NCBI GenBank assembly: GCA_014843695.1
Contig: CM026395.1
Coordinates: 45,122,396 to 45,186,395 of the forward strand
DNA from: Archivesica marissinica
Taxonomy: Eukaryota > Mollusca > Bivalvia > Venerida > Vesicomyidae
Length of the DNA: 64,000 bases
Reading direction: 5' to 3'
The notes under the pieces are model-generated. The model was not told where the DNA came from. It worked only from the letters and a program-made list of their open reading frames with translations, and ran no database searches. This document shows, one piece after another, positions 48,401 to 57,279 of the stretch (its first letter is position 1; every line of letters begins with the position of its first letter). The position numbers were made by a program, and so were the translations under genes.

Positions 48401-49257
48401 TGGACGTACGAGTTGTTCGTAGTGTCTGTTTGTACGTACGAGTTGCTCGTAGTGTCTGTGTGTAGGTACGAGTTGCTTGTAGTGTCTCTGAGTACGTACT
48501 AATTGCTCGTAGTACATGTATGTACTTAGGAGTTGCTCGTAGTGTCTGTGTGTAAGTACGAGTTGCTCGTAGTACATGTATGTACGTAGGAGCTGCTCGT
48601 AGTGTATGTGTGTGCGTACGAGTTGCTCGTAGTGTATGTGTGTACGTACGAGTTGCTCGTTGTGTCTGTGTGTATGTAGCAGTTCCACGTAGTGTTTGTG
48701 TGTACGTACGAGTTGCAAGTAGTGCATGTATGTACATAGGAGTTGCTCGTAGTGTATATGTGTACGTACGAGTTGCTCGTTGTGTCTGTGTGTATGTAGC
48801 AGTTGCACGTAGTGTTGGTGTGTACGTACGAGTTGCTCGTAGTGTCTGTGTGTACGTACGAGTTGCTCTTAGTGCCTGTGTGTACGTACGGGTTGCTCCT
48901 TGTGTCTGTGTGTACGTACGAGTTGCTCGTAGTGCTTGTGTGTACGTACGAGTTGCTCGTAGTGTCTTTGTGTACGTACGAGTTGCTCGTAGTGTCTGTG
49001 TGTACGTACGAGTTGCTCGTAGTGCCTGTGTGTACGTACGAGCTGCTTATAGTGTATGTGTGTGTGTACGTACGAGTTGCTCGTAGTGTCTGTTTGTACG
49101 TTCGAGTTGCTCGTAGTGTCTGTGTGTACGTATGAGTTGCTCGTAGTGTCTGTGTGTACGTACGAGTTGCTCGTAGTGTATGTATGTACGTACGATTTGC
49201 TCGTAGTGTCTGTGTGTACGTACGAGTTACTAGTAGTGCCTGTGTGTACATGGGAGT
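42461..49257. repeat. 30-bp minisatellite, type B (about 226 copies)
   Basis: The unit has the core TACGAGTTGCTCGTAGTG with linkers such as TCTGTGTG, CCTGTGTG or TATGTGTG and a GTACGTAC palindrome. It is clearly related to type A (same GAGTTGCTC centre and same 30-bp phase). It differs by TAGGAG to TACGAG and CTCTCA to CTCGTA, which create a perfect TACGAG-TTG-CTCGTA hairpin in each unit. Two plus frames and three minus frames are open over long stretches, which argues against coding. A rarer unit type with GTAGCAGTTSCACG recurs at intervals. Confidence 0.96.
45355..49115. repeat. Higher-order duplication in array B, offset about 1.83-1.96 kb
   Basis: The block 45355-47155 recurs at 47187-49115. 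From 46054 and 47920 (offset 1866) the order of variants is identical for about 540 bp, including the rare TGCCTATGTGTACGTACAAG unit and a GTCACTGTG unit. Offsets grow from 1832 through 1866 to 1956 bp because single units were gained in the second copy. Confidence 0.88.
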
Positions 49258-49729
49258 TTCAAATGTTTACAGGAAACCAATGTCCTCCTATTTTACTTAC
49301 TTAAGAGTATCGGTCTAGTATTAAACCTCGCATAGTACTTAACACTCTTTCTGATGTGAAACCGACTTTTATTAAAAGCCCCAAGACATCTCAATTTAAT
49401 GGCATTGTTGATTGCTTCGAAATGAAGAAATGAGGCATTACATGACACGGCCTGAAGTAAAATCTGTGTACGGTGATGTCCTCAACATATGTGGTATTAT
49501 AGGACATGTGGATAGTGCTAAATTGTGTGATAGGTGAGCTTCTGCTTAAACAACTGAATCATTTACATGAACTTATTTGATAACTAAATTGTTGCTAAGT
49601 TGTTAAGTTGTTGCTAAGTTGTTAAGTTGTTGCTAAGTTGTTGCTAAGTTGCTAAGTTGTTGTTTACTGAGTTCATTCGATCGCAATCAATTTGAGGTTA
49701 AACGTAGCACAAGGAGCTTGTTAAGTGGT
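49258..49729. other. Unique boundary DNA with a short GTTGCTAA repeat
   Basis: This is the right boundary of the 30-bp array. At about 49582-49668 there is a loose tandem of AAGTTGTTGCT/AAGTTGTT words. Nothing else was recognised. Confidence 0.5.
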
Positions 49730-49985
49730 TTATTGGTGAAGGAAGACTCCGGGTGCCATTCCGAGTGGTAGTTCATGCACGGACGGCCAGTGGGTATATA
49801 ATAATAATAAACACTTTATTTAACGAGATAACTCATTTGAACAATTAAGTCAATCTACCACGAGGCCCTCAGTATGCTATCTGGAGAGCTTCCTCACATG
49901 AAATATTTCGTCACTCCCAGTAAGATTCGAAAATACGGCGGTGAGGGCAAGTGAAGTTTAGTCAACGACATAAACTACTCTACTG
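49730..49985 (-). mobile_element. Ser/Leu-type SINE remnant interrupted by a LINE tail
   Basis: Phrases of the Ser/Leu-type SINE are present in order: GGAAGACTCCGGGTGCC, ATGCACGGACGG, then GAGAGCTTCCTCACATGAAA, CACTCCCAGTAAGATTCGAA and TAGTCAACGAC. The middle is interrupted by foreign sequence (see next entry). The tRNA-like head at the right end is decayed. Confidence 0.55.
49797..49885 (-). mobile_element. LINE 3' tail fragment nested in a SINE
   Basis: On the minus strand this ends with GAGTTATCTCGTTAAATAAA then GTGTTTATTATTATTAT. This is a polyadenylation signal followed by a (TTA)n tail, the arrangement of L2/CR1-type LINE 3' ends. It sits between two halves of the SINE. Confidence 0.4.
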
Positions 49986-50092
49986 TGGAAGCTCCGAAGC
50001 ATGCATCAAGAAATAAAATACAGTTATACCTGTTCTATTGACCATCTTTTAATAACAACGGATTAAACATATGTCCCTAAAGCCGTAGTGTG

Positions 50093-50355
50093 GAAGTCGT
50101 GATAGCGCAGTTGTAGCGTGTTCGCTTCAGGTGCGAAAGGCACGAAGTTCGCGCCCAGCTGTAGCTGTTACGAGTGTGCCCTTATGCAAGGCATTTAAAT
50201 TCCACGTTGCCTCTTCTCTCTCCCTCACGGCGATGGATTCCATGAGGAATGAGGTCTCGAGAGCGTTATGTTGGTTTTTTCGTGTGGCGGCTCAGTATCC
50301 GATAGAAGTCTATGAATCATTAAAGCTGTTATCAGTGACACAAACAAATGAAATG
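50093..50355 (+). mobile_element. tRNA-like SINE, CTTCAGG head
   Basis: The head reads TGATAGCGCAGTTGTAGCG then the arm TTCGCTTCAGGTGCGAA, giving a tRNA-like anticodon loop TTCAGGT. The B-box position (AAGTTCGCGCCCAGC) has drifted. The body includes TTGCCTCTTCTCTC and CTCAGTATCCGATAGAAG. A 75-codon open frame across it is not a gene. The head relative at 16147 is on the other strand. Confidence 0.6.
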
Positions 50356-50499
50356 TAAAATATTTCTATTATGAGGAAAAGCGGATGGCAACACTTGGGC
50401 TTGTAACAGCTGGCGAGGAAAATCATACTATTGGGTTTTACATTTAATATCATGCACATGTATGTCATCTACATTGTGCATGTAACCAACTACAAAATT

Positions 50500-50690
50500 G
50501 GACTACGAATTCAGGGGTCGCATGTTCAATCTCCCATCTGACCATAATACTATTACAGGTCTCTCATGTATCGGTGTTATACACTAGGTATGTAAGATAG
50601 AAACATGGTTGCTTCTGCAATTGGAACGTTTTCTGTATCTCGCACTATCCTCCAAACCTAACGTGGCTATTGTACTTCTGCACTATCCTC
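50500..50690 (+). mobile_element. Degraded Thr-type SINE
   Basis: Traces of the Thr-type family occur in order: TTGGACTACGAATTCAGGGG (head remnant), TCCCATCTGACC, CAGGTCTCTCATGTATCGGT, and CTGTATCTCGCACTATCC near the 3' side. The remaining tail is replaced by tandem copies of its own CACTATCCTCCAA segment (next entry). Confidence 0.5.
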
Positions 50691-50912
50691 CAACACTAGC
50701 GTGGCTATTGAACTGATGCACTATCCTCCAAAACTATCATGACTATTGTACTTCTGTACTATCATCCAACACTAACATGGCTATTGTATGTTTTGCATTA
50801 TCCTCCTACACTAACATCATGTGTATTGTACTTCTGCACTATCCTCCTACACTAACATCATGTGTATTGTACTTCTGCACTATCCAACACTAACATGACT
50901 ACAGTATTTCTG
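50640..50912. repeat. Minisatellite of about 38-45 bp grown from a SINE segment
   Basis: Seven imperfect units each begin with GCACTATCCTCCAA, a phrase of the Thr-type SINE body, followed by CACTAACRTGGCTATTGTAC. Unit length varies. The first unit is continuous with the SINE just upstream, so the array seems to have arisen in place. Confidence 0.75.
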
Positions 50913-51045
50913 GGGGCGACGTAACTAATGCTGCAAGAACTTGTGATACAACATAACATCGTCACAGTGAAAATGTGATACAATGAAACACGAAATTCGA
51001 TTGGGATTATAGTATCCATCAGTATGCACGCGTGTGGGACAAGGT

Positions 51046-51515
51046 TATTCCACCAACGTGTTCAGGACATAGGCTCTGTCGAGGGTGGAATAGTCTTGCC
51101 CCGCACCGGTACATATGTTGGAAACGAGGCTCTGCCGAGGGTGGAATGTTCTTGCCCCTCACCAGTACATATGATGGAAACGAGGCTCTGTCGAGGGTGG
51201 AATGTTCTTGCCCCGCACCAGTACATATGATGGAAACGAGGCTCTGCCGAGGGTGGAATGTTCTTGCCCCGCACCAGTACATATGATGGAAACGAGGCTC
51301 TGCCGAGGGTGGAATGTTCTTGCCCCGCACCAGTACATATGATGGAAACGAGGCTCTGCCGAGGGTGGAATGTTCTTTCCCCGCACCAGTGCATATGATG
51401 GAAACGAGGCTATGCCGAGGGTGGAATGTTCTTGCCCCGCACCGGTACATATAATGGAAACGAGGCTCTGCCGAGGGTGGAATGTCCTTGCCCCACACCG
51501 GTACATATGATGGAA
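51046..51515. repeat. 56-bp tandem repeat, about 8 copies
   Basis: The unit contains ATGATGGAAACGAGGCTCTG and GAGGGTGGAATGTTCTTGCC. Its GC content is higher than that of the surroundings. All three minus-strand phases are open, giving a 177-codon frame that I do not call a gene. Confidence 0.93.
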
Positions 51516-51681
51516 ATTTGTTCGCGCACTGCTTTTGGTCATCATGGCACACGTTTTATTGCCGGTTAATCCTTGAATCTTAGGGGGAAATTTCAACTTT
51601 CTTCCTGCTCGACCAATCGTTGTTTCACTTATTTCATTGAATGGACAGTGTTCGTAAATGGGTGTAAACGAAATACACTGT

Positions 51682-51735
51682 GAGGAGTGAGCGTGTTAAC
51701 TAACCACTGTGCTAATCGGACAGCCACTGTATACC
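51682..51735 (-). mobile_element. SINE head fragment, CTTCTCACC-type
   Basis: The minus strand reads GGCTGTCCGATTAGCACAGT and a GTTAACACGCTCACTCCTCA-like arm, the head of the SINE seen at 17408 and 55655. Body sequence is absent. Confidence 0.4.
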
Positions 51736-51756
51736 AGTAGCGTAATTAACTAGTGA

Positions 51757-52000
51757 TTGAGTGTGTGTTTTACGTTTATTTATCGTCGCTATCGGTTGCC
51801 CATAATAGCGACGCCTCCTGAAGAGATTGGCAATTTTAGATTTTTGGAGGATAGTGCAGTGATACAGACAAAGACCCATTCCAGAGTCTCTTCTGGTTCT
51901 TTTACGCCCAGAGAGACCTCTGTTTAAAGTCCCATCTGAAAAATGTTAATTTTATTAGGGTCAGACGGGGGGTCAAACCTGCGATCCCTGGATTACCAGT
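51757..52000 (-). mobile_element. Thr-type SINE, nearly complete, minus strand
   Basis: Plus-strand order is tail to head: TGTGTTTTACGTTTATTTAT, CGTCGCTATCGGTTGCCC, TTTTTGGAGGATAGTGCA, TTTTATTAGGGTCAGACG and GCGATCCCTGGATTACCAGT. This is the reverse complement of the copy at 52258. The B box has mutated (GGTCAAACC). Confidence 0.8.
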
Positions 52001-52257
52001 AATTAACAGCAATTGTACCTGGCTACATGTATAACATACATATTACTAACTATTCCTGTCCAATGAAAAAGACTAGTTAACATATCAGACAGAACAACAG
52101 TTAATTATATATCGCAACAGTTACATTATTTAGCGAACAATTTTAGAATCCACCTAGCGACAAGGTAACTCAAATATAATACACAAGATATTAATTTAGG
52201 TAACGATAAACCTTAATTATCTTCAGCCGACTACCCACTATATAAATGACCGTTACT

Positions 52258-52537
52258 AGTATTGTTTGGAACTGATTAACACGCTGGACTGGTAATCCAG
52301 GGATCGCAGGTTCGATGGCCCTAATAAAATGAACACCTTTCAGACGGGACTTTAAACCGAGGTCTCGTGTCGGTGCGTTACACCGTACACGTAAAAGAAC
52401 CAGAGGAGACTCGGGACAGAGTCTCTAGCTGTATCATTGCAATATCCTCCAAAAATCTAAAATGACTAATTTCTTCAGGTGTCGCTCATATGGGTAACCG
52501 TTAGTGGCGATAAATAAACGTAAAACACACATTGTTT
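52258..52537 (+). mobile_element. Thr-type SINE, nearly complete, plus strand
   Basis: The head GATTAACACGCTGGACTGGT with anticodon loop CTGGTAA and B box GGTTCGATGG is followed by CCGAGGTCTCGTGTCGGTG, AATATCCTCCAAAAATCTA and the GTAACCGTTAGTGGCGATAA tail ending in AAAACACACAT. With the minus-strand copy 258 bp upstream it forms an inverted pair. Confidence 0.82.
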
Positions 52538-52639
52538 GGGACAACACCAGTGATTCAGCTGTCTTAAATTAATACTTAAGGATTGAAGCGATTCATTACT
52601 TATATTTACATTAATTATTATTTCCAGTGACACAAACAT

Positions 52640-52935
52640 AAAGGTAGCCGCACACTTCGCATTTCAAATGTATTTAGTCGGGATTTGCGACTTGCTGTGT
52701 GTCGGACCAGATTAATAGACCATCCTTGGAACAACGTAATCTGTAAGAAAACCCGTTTCTGACGAGTAACACTGCCTGCCTAACATAGTGAATGCGCATG
52801 CCCGTAACTTCGAGTGCGCATGTCAGCTACATATTATTAGTGAGGAATTTCATTCGAAAATGGATACAAACAGTGCACATACGTTCATCGAAGGAAATGC
52901 AATAGCCCTCCTCGCCATTTTCTCTGGATAGTTTT
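52640..52935 (+). mobile_element. Possible DNA-transposon left end (uncertain)
   Basis: AAGGTAGCCGCACACTTCGC followed by a GTCGGGATTTGCGACTTGC palindrome-like segment resembles terminal regions of cut-and-paste elements in invertebrates. A short ATG frame of 23 codons (52861-52932) follows. No matching right terminal repeat was found, so the assignment is weak. Confidence 0.22.
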
Positions 52936-52971
52936 TTGAACTTCTGGGTTCTAGGTCGCTTAACTGTAATT

Positions 52972-53680
52972 TCGTATATATACAGTATTTCGTATGTTAT
53001 CATACAATATATCGTATGTTAGCATACAGTATTTCGTATCAATACAGTATTTCGTATGTTATCATACAATATATCGTATGTTAGCATACAGTATTTCGTA
53101 TCAATACAGTATTTCGTATGATATAGATCATACAGTATAGTATGTCGTATGTTATACAGTAGTTCGTATGTTATACAGTAGTTCGTATGTTATACAGTAT
53201 TTCGTATGTTATACAGTATTTCGTATGTTATACAGTATTTCGTATGTTATACAGTATTTCGTATGTTATACAGTAGTTCGTATGTTATACAGTAGTTCGT
53301 ATGTTATACAGTAGTTCGTATGTTATACAGTATTTCGTATGTTATACAGTATTTCGTATGTTGTACAGTATTTCGTACGTTATACAGTATTTCGTATGTT
53401 ATACAGTATTTCGTGTATGTCATACAGTAGTTCGTATGTTATACAGTAGTTCGTATGTTATACAGTATTTCGTATGTTATACAGTATTTCGTACGTTGTA
53501 CAGTATTTCGTGTATGTCATACAGTAGTTCGTATGTTATACAGTATTTCGTATGTTATACAGTATTTCGTACGTTGTACAGTATTTCGTATGTTATACAG
53601 TATTTCGTATGTTATACAGTATTTCGTATGTCATACAGTAGTTCGTATGTTGTACAGTAGTTCGTATGTTATCATACGGT
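52972..53680. repeat. 19-bp tandem repeat, about 30 copies, plus 65-bp leader units
   Basis: The main unit is built on TCGTATGTTATACAGTATT, alternating with an ...AGTAGT end. The first 140 bp contain two longer units with GTATGTTATCATACAATATA. Each short unit holds a GTAT-GTT-ATAC inverted repeat. A plus-strand Tyr/Val/Ile-rich open frame across it is a by-product. Confidence 0.93.
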
Positions 53681-54510
53681 ACTAAATCGTTGCTTACGCT
53701 CACATAACATGTTTCGACACGCAAATATAGCTCTATCTCTCAAGTTTCTTGTTTATTTCAAGACAATTGAATGTCTAGGCGCATAAACAGTAAACTACGC
53801 TGATAACATGCTTCGCGCAATTGATACTAATGTATAGATGATCAAGATAATGTATTTGTTTCCAACGACAAGCCTTCAAACACCCATCAAGTTCAAGAGA
53901 TGGGCTCATTATTTCTAAGCGGAAAAACGCCGATATCACGGTATATTGTTACAAGTCAACTTTCAATATTTCCCCCACAGCGCTCTCTAACGACATTCAA
54001 TATTAGCATTGAATACAAGCTTCTAGTAAACCACAGATGACTCAAACAAGCGTTCAATTGATTTTGAGGTAAATATTAGTGTATACAGTTGCGTTAAAAA
54101 TTGAGTATTGATGTTGTGGGCTTGTGTTGTTGAGGTTAAAGTCGATGAATTCAAATAATTTGCCCCGCACCGCTCGAATTCGGTCATGTGGAGAAGCTAT
54201 CAAACTGGTTTGCGGGTGTATGTGGTGTTACCTGGGTACTCGTCCGTGCCTGAAATACTGCTCGGATTCTTCCTCTACCAACAACAAAATTAATTCTCAA
54301 CAGTCTGACATCAGCTGCTGCTTTCATCAAAATTACCCCATTCCAACATAAAATATATATTTTAAGAAGTGAAATGTTTATCCTCGGGATAAAACATCGG
54401 GATCACGTATACTGTCTTAGGGTGGACACACCTATATACTCACTAAGCACAACACAGATGTTAATATAATACAGTGACACATAGATATATGTATATAATA
54501 TATATATATA
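53681..54510. other. Unique DNA 3' of the calbindin exon (intron 1 start)
   Basis: On the minus strand this follows the splice donor at 54519 and is therefore intronic. It is AT-rich near the donor, with a TATATA run at 54485-54510. No second calbindin exon was recognised here. Confidence 0.45.
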
Positions 54511-54519
54511 AACACTTAC

Positions 54520-54667
54520 CATCTGAATCATAATGATTCCATACATCCATAAACTGACTTGCCGAAATTTGTTTAAATTCTCGTGTTTCTTTGTCTCGAA
54601 ATTGGCGTAAGAAATTATTCTTGCATTCCGTTTGCTGCTCTGAGCTATGCACATACTTTTCTGCCAT
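54520..54667 (-). CDS. Calbindin-53E/calbindin-32-like EF-hand protein, first coding exon
   Basis: The minus strand encodes 49 residues plus one base, starting at an ATG (54665-54667) in a good context (A at -3, G at +4). After a variable start it reads NNFLRQFRDKETREFK, then ISASQFMDVWNHYDSDG. This matches the N terminus and first EF-hand helix of Drosophila Cbp53E-type calbindins and, less closely, vertebrate calbindin and calretinin (TASQF..IW.HFDADG). The exon ends at GATG/GTAAGTG, a strong donor, in phase 1 inside the first calcium-binding loop after D-x-D-G. Family members are six-EF-hand cytosolic calcium buffers, prominent in neurons. Only this exon is visible. Later exons should be at lower coordinates, and I did not find a GYIEG-type continuation. 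This is the best-supported host gene in the window. Confidence 0.85.
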
Positions 54668-54900
54668 TGTTCAAATATAATATATTCACATAAGAACGAA
54701 CAATATCACTCTTCTTTTAGTCAACTAGTCAACTGACTCCTGTCGTCTGCTAAGGTGATACGACGTGGTACTGCGCATGCGCGCATGAGAGCCGCTCGCA
54801 ATCGATATCAACTGTTCAGTAACAGGTGCCACACAGCAAGCTTCTCCTTGGACTTCTGTAACTTCACAGTTTAAGCACGGAAGTCGTAATAATGCTGTAA
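54668..54900 (-). promoter_or_regulatory. Putative promoter and 5' leader of the calbindin-like gene
   Basis: Immediately upstream of the start codon on the minus strand is an AT-rich leader. At about 105 bp upstream lies a CpG-rich patch with TGCGCATGCGCG (54772-54783), matching the NRF-1 palindrome found at many metazoan promoters. No TATA box is evident. The transcription start is not determined. Confidence 0.4.
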
Positions 54901-55118
54901 AAGAATTAATTAAAATACAATCAATACATTACTTAATAAAATAATGTGACACTCTGTTTCCTAGGCACTTGTATTTACTTTTCTTTCTCTCTATATTTAT
55001 GGCCTGAAACACGATCACATTCCGAGGATCTGGTATAAAAACTATTTAATTGGTTACTTAGCGTACAGCAATCGTTGTGACGGGATCTATACAATACCTG
55101 TCAAGTATTTATGAAGCA
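54901..55118. other. Spacer upstream of the calbindin-like gene
   Basis: AT-rich DNA with no recognised element. Confidence 0.4.
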
Positions 55119-55610
55119 TTAAAGCGACACATACTCATAACACATAGAAACTTGTATAGTATATAATTTTATATTACTGTGTAATGTGTTTCCGAATATT
55201 TGCTACAGAAACCGAATACTTCAACTAATAAACAAATTAAAATGATTCAACTTCCATGCGTGATATAAGTCTGTAGCGATAATGCCGTTTTATCACGATA
55301 TCCCATGTATCGATAACACGTAAATCACATACGTATTATCAAAATGCTTACAATTTGATTGGTTTCCATACTATAGCACGGGAACCATACATAGGAATAA
55401 CAACATTTATGGTACATATTTATCGTTGTATGGCTTTGTATATTTATATTTAGACTAATCTGATTTACTTTATCTCTAAACGAAAGAATCACTCGTGTAA
55501 TATAGAATGCATTAATAAACAGACGTCAATTCAGGAGCGTGGCTGACCGTTATATGAAATCCTATTTTCGCTTTTGAGAGTTTGTAGTCCATAAAAACAG
55601 CTTATTGATT
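55119..55610. mobile_element. Second, decayed copy of the TTAAAGCGACA MITE
   Basis: The left end TTAAAGCGACA is intact. Interior phrases match the copy at 16582 (TTTGCTACAGAA, AACTAATAAACAAATTAAAA, and CCTATTTTCGCTTTTGAG near the right end). The right terminal repeat is not recognisable. Confidence 0.45.
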
Positions 55611-55654
55611 GAAAAGTATCGTAACGTTTCAAATGATGATAGCACGTGGAATGC

Positions 55655-55895
55655 TGTCCAATTAGTGCAATGGTTAGCACGCTTGCTTCTCACCAATGCA
55701 ACACTAGTTCGATCCTCGCACCGGGAAGTATGTCAGATGGTTCGGTGGTCGTCAGATCGGACAGGTGGGTTTCCTCACACGCGAATGACCACATATACGT
55801 GAATGGCCACATATACGTGAATGGCCACATATACGCGTTCATCCGCGCGCAAAGGAGAGCGATTACTATAAGTTGTTAAAGCTCCTTTCATAATC
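55655..55895 (+). mobile_element. tRNA-like SINE, CTTCTCACC head
   Basis: A box AATTAGTGCAATGGTTAGCA, arm GCTTGCTTCTCACC and B box AGTTCGATCC are followed by body ACCGGGAAGTATG and GTGGTCGTCAGATCGG. Near its 3' side AATGGCCACATATACGTG is present in about three tandem copies (55786-55837). The element ends near GTTGTTAAAGCTCC. Confidence 0.65.
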
Positions 55896-55939
55896 TTAGC
55901 AAAATAGATAAAGTTTATACTAAAATAATTATTAGTTTG

Positions 55940-56215
55940 CTTACCTGACATTTGCGCTTAATGAAATTTGAAAAACGGCGAAATAGTCTTAAACACTGTA
56001 CAGTTTTAGCACTTTCGTTTAATTTTCCATTTATATAAAACCCATATACATCTATCCTGTACAGGCTTTGCCGACATAAACGGCTCACCAGTACTAAGAA
56101 ATGTGTGTAAGATGCCATGCTCAAGAACACTACATACGTCCCGCCGGTAACCGACGATCGAACCTAGGATCCTTCGATTCCAAATCCGACAATCTACCAC
56201 TGGACAACAGGCACT
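55940..56215 (-). mobile_element. tRNA-like SINE, Pro-type head
   Basis: The minus strand begins CCTGTTGTCCAGTGGTAGAT, then the arm TCGGATTTGGAATCGAA (anticodon TGG, proline-like) and B box AGGTTCGATCGTC. The body runs to about 55940 with no clear end. The anticodon stem is imperfect, so it is not a functional tRNA gene. Confidence 0.5.
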
Positions 56216-56310
56216 ACTACTTCATTAAATAACTTAAAAGGAAGTTTCAACGATTGAGTATTTGTAATGGAGGAGGCCATTATAGATAAAAGACAAAATA
56301 TATCCTTAAG

Positions 56311-56395
56311 AATGTGTACATGTGTTCTTGTGTACATGTGTTCTTGTGTACATGTGTTCTTGTGTACATGTGTTCTTGTGTACATGTGTTCTTTC
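56311..56395. repeat. 16-bp tandem repeat, about 5 copies
   Basis: The unit TGTACATGTGTTCTTG repeats exactly four times with a fifth partial copy. It includes the palindrome TGTACA and lies next to the Pro-type SINE. Confidence 0.93.
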
Positions 56396-56620
56396 GTACA
56401 AGATTTCTGCCTCTGCAAGATTTGAAGTTTGTTTTTGGTTTGTTTTTACTACAAAGACTTATTCTTTAAAATTTTAGTCAAACTATTATAAAGAATCTGG
56501 TTTTTATTTCTTTGCTGGTAAAGGGATACAACTCTATAACTGCTATATAATGTTCAAACTAGGAACACTGTTATGCTAACACATGATTACTGTCGATGTG
56601 ATTTCTGTGAATATATATAT

Positions 56621-56770
56621 ATGTTACATTGAACAAGAAAATAAACAGGATATGGTATACACACAGTTGGGGCCTAACAAAAATGTGTACATATGTTACA
56701 TTGAACAAGAAAATAAACAGGGTATGGTATACACACAGTTGGGGCCTAACAAAAATGTGTACATATGTTA
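56621..56770. repeat. 72-bp tandem duplication
   Basis: Two copies (56621-56692 and 56693-56764) starting ATGTTACATTGAACAAGAAA differ at one or two positions. A third partial copy begins at 56765. They are very similar, so the duplication is recent. Confidence 0.95.
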
Positions 56771-56799
56771 CATTAGAGAATTATTATAAAACCATTTAC

Positions 56800-57000
56800 A
56801 ATGGCTAACGAATTATTAAAATCAAATAATAGTACTTCAGCCCCATTATGTCCAGACACCTCTGAACAGGTGTAAACATTCCAGCAGCCCTGAAACCGAG
56901 GATCGTTTGCGATCCTGCTAGCGCGAGCATTGTCATGCAAAATTGCATGTATATCCAAAACAGACGCTTTAGGTAATGATTTCTTGGCGAAACGAAATAC
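56800..57000 (-). pseudogene. Possible mariner-type transposase relic
   Basis: The minus strand encodes ILHDNAR followed about 15 residues later by GCWNVYT. This is reminiscent of the HDNARPH...GWEV block of mariner-family transposases. A second frame then gives D-x4-KYYYL, like the DLAPSDYYLF block. At least one frameshift is needed and no terminal repeats were found. It is a weak call. Chance similarity is possible. Confidence 0.22.
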
Positions 57001-57279
57001 AAGAAGAAAAGCTGGCACTATGATTAGGAAGGTGTACTTACAGCAGTATGCTCTATGTACGCTTACCATTATGTATGCGCATATCATTGACGCTACACCA
57101 CGCTACATCAATGTATTAAATATACATGTATTCACACGACAAACTGCATTTTCACAGTCTGTTTGCCAACTGGAAATATCCAGATTTGACGTAATAAATT
57201 TAACAAGTATGGACATGAAGGACACTGTGACAGAAATAGAATGTAGCAATGTACACATTTATCCCGGAGTTAACATATA

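Noticed and set aside
18692..49257. Telomeric or subtelomeric repeat
   Set aside because: There is no TTAGGG-type hexamer run, and a 30-bp unit in mid-contig is better called a minisatellite.
51019..51552. 177-codon minus-strand Pro/Arg/His-rich protein
   Set aside because: It covers only the 56-bp tandem repeat, and overlapping frames are open too.
52861..52932. 23-codon small peptide (starting MDTNSAHTFIEGN)
   Set aside because: It is too short, has no conserved family that I recognise, and lies within a possible transposon end.
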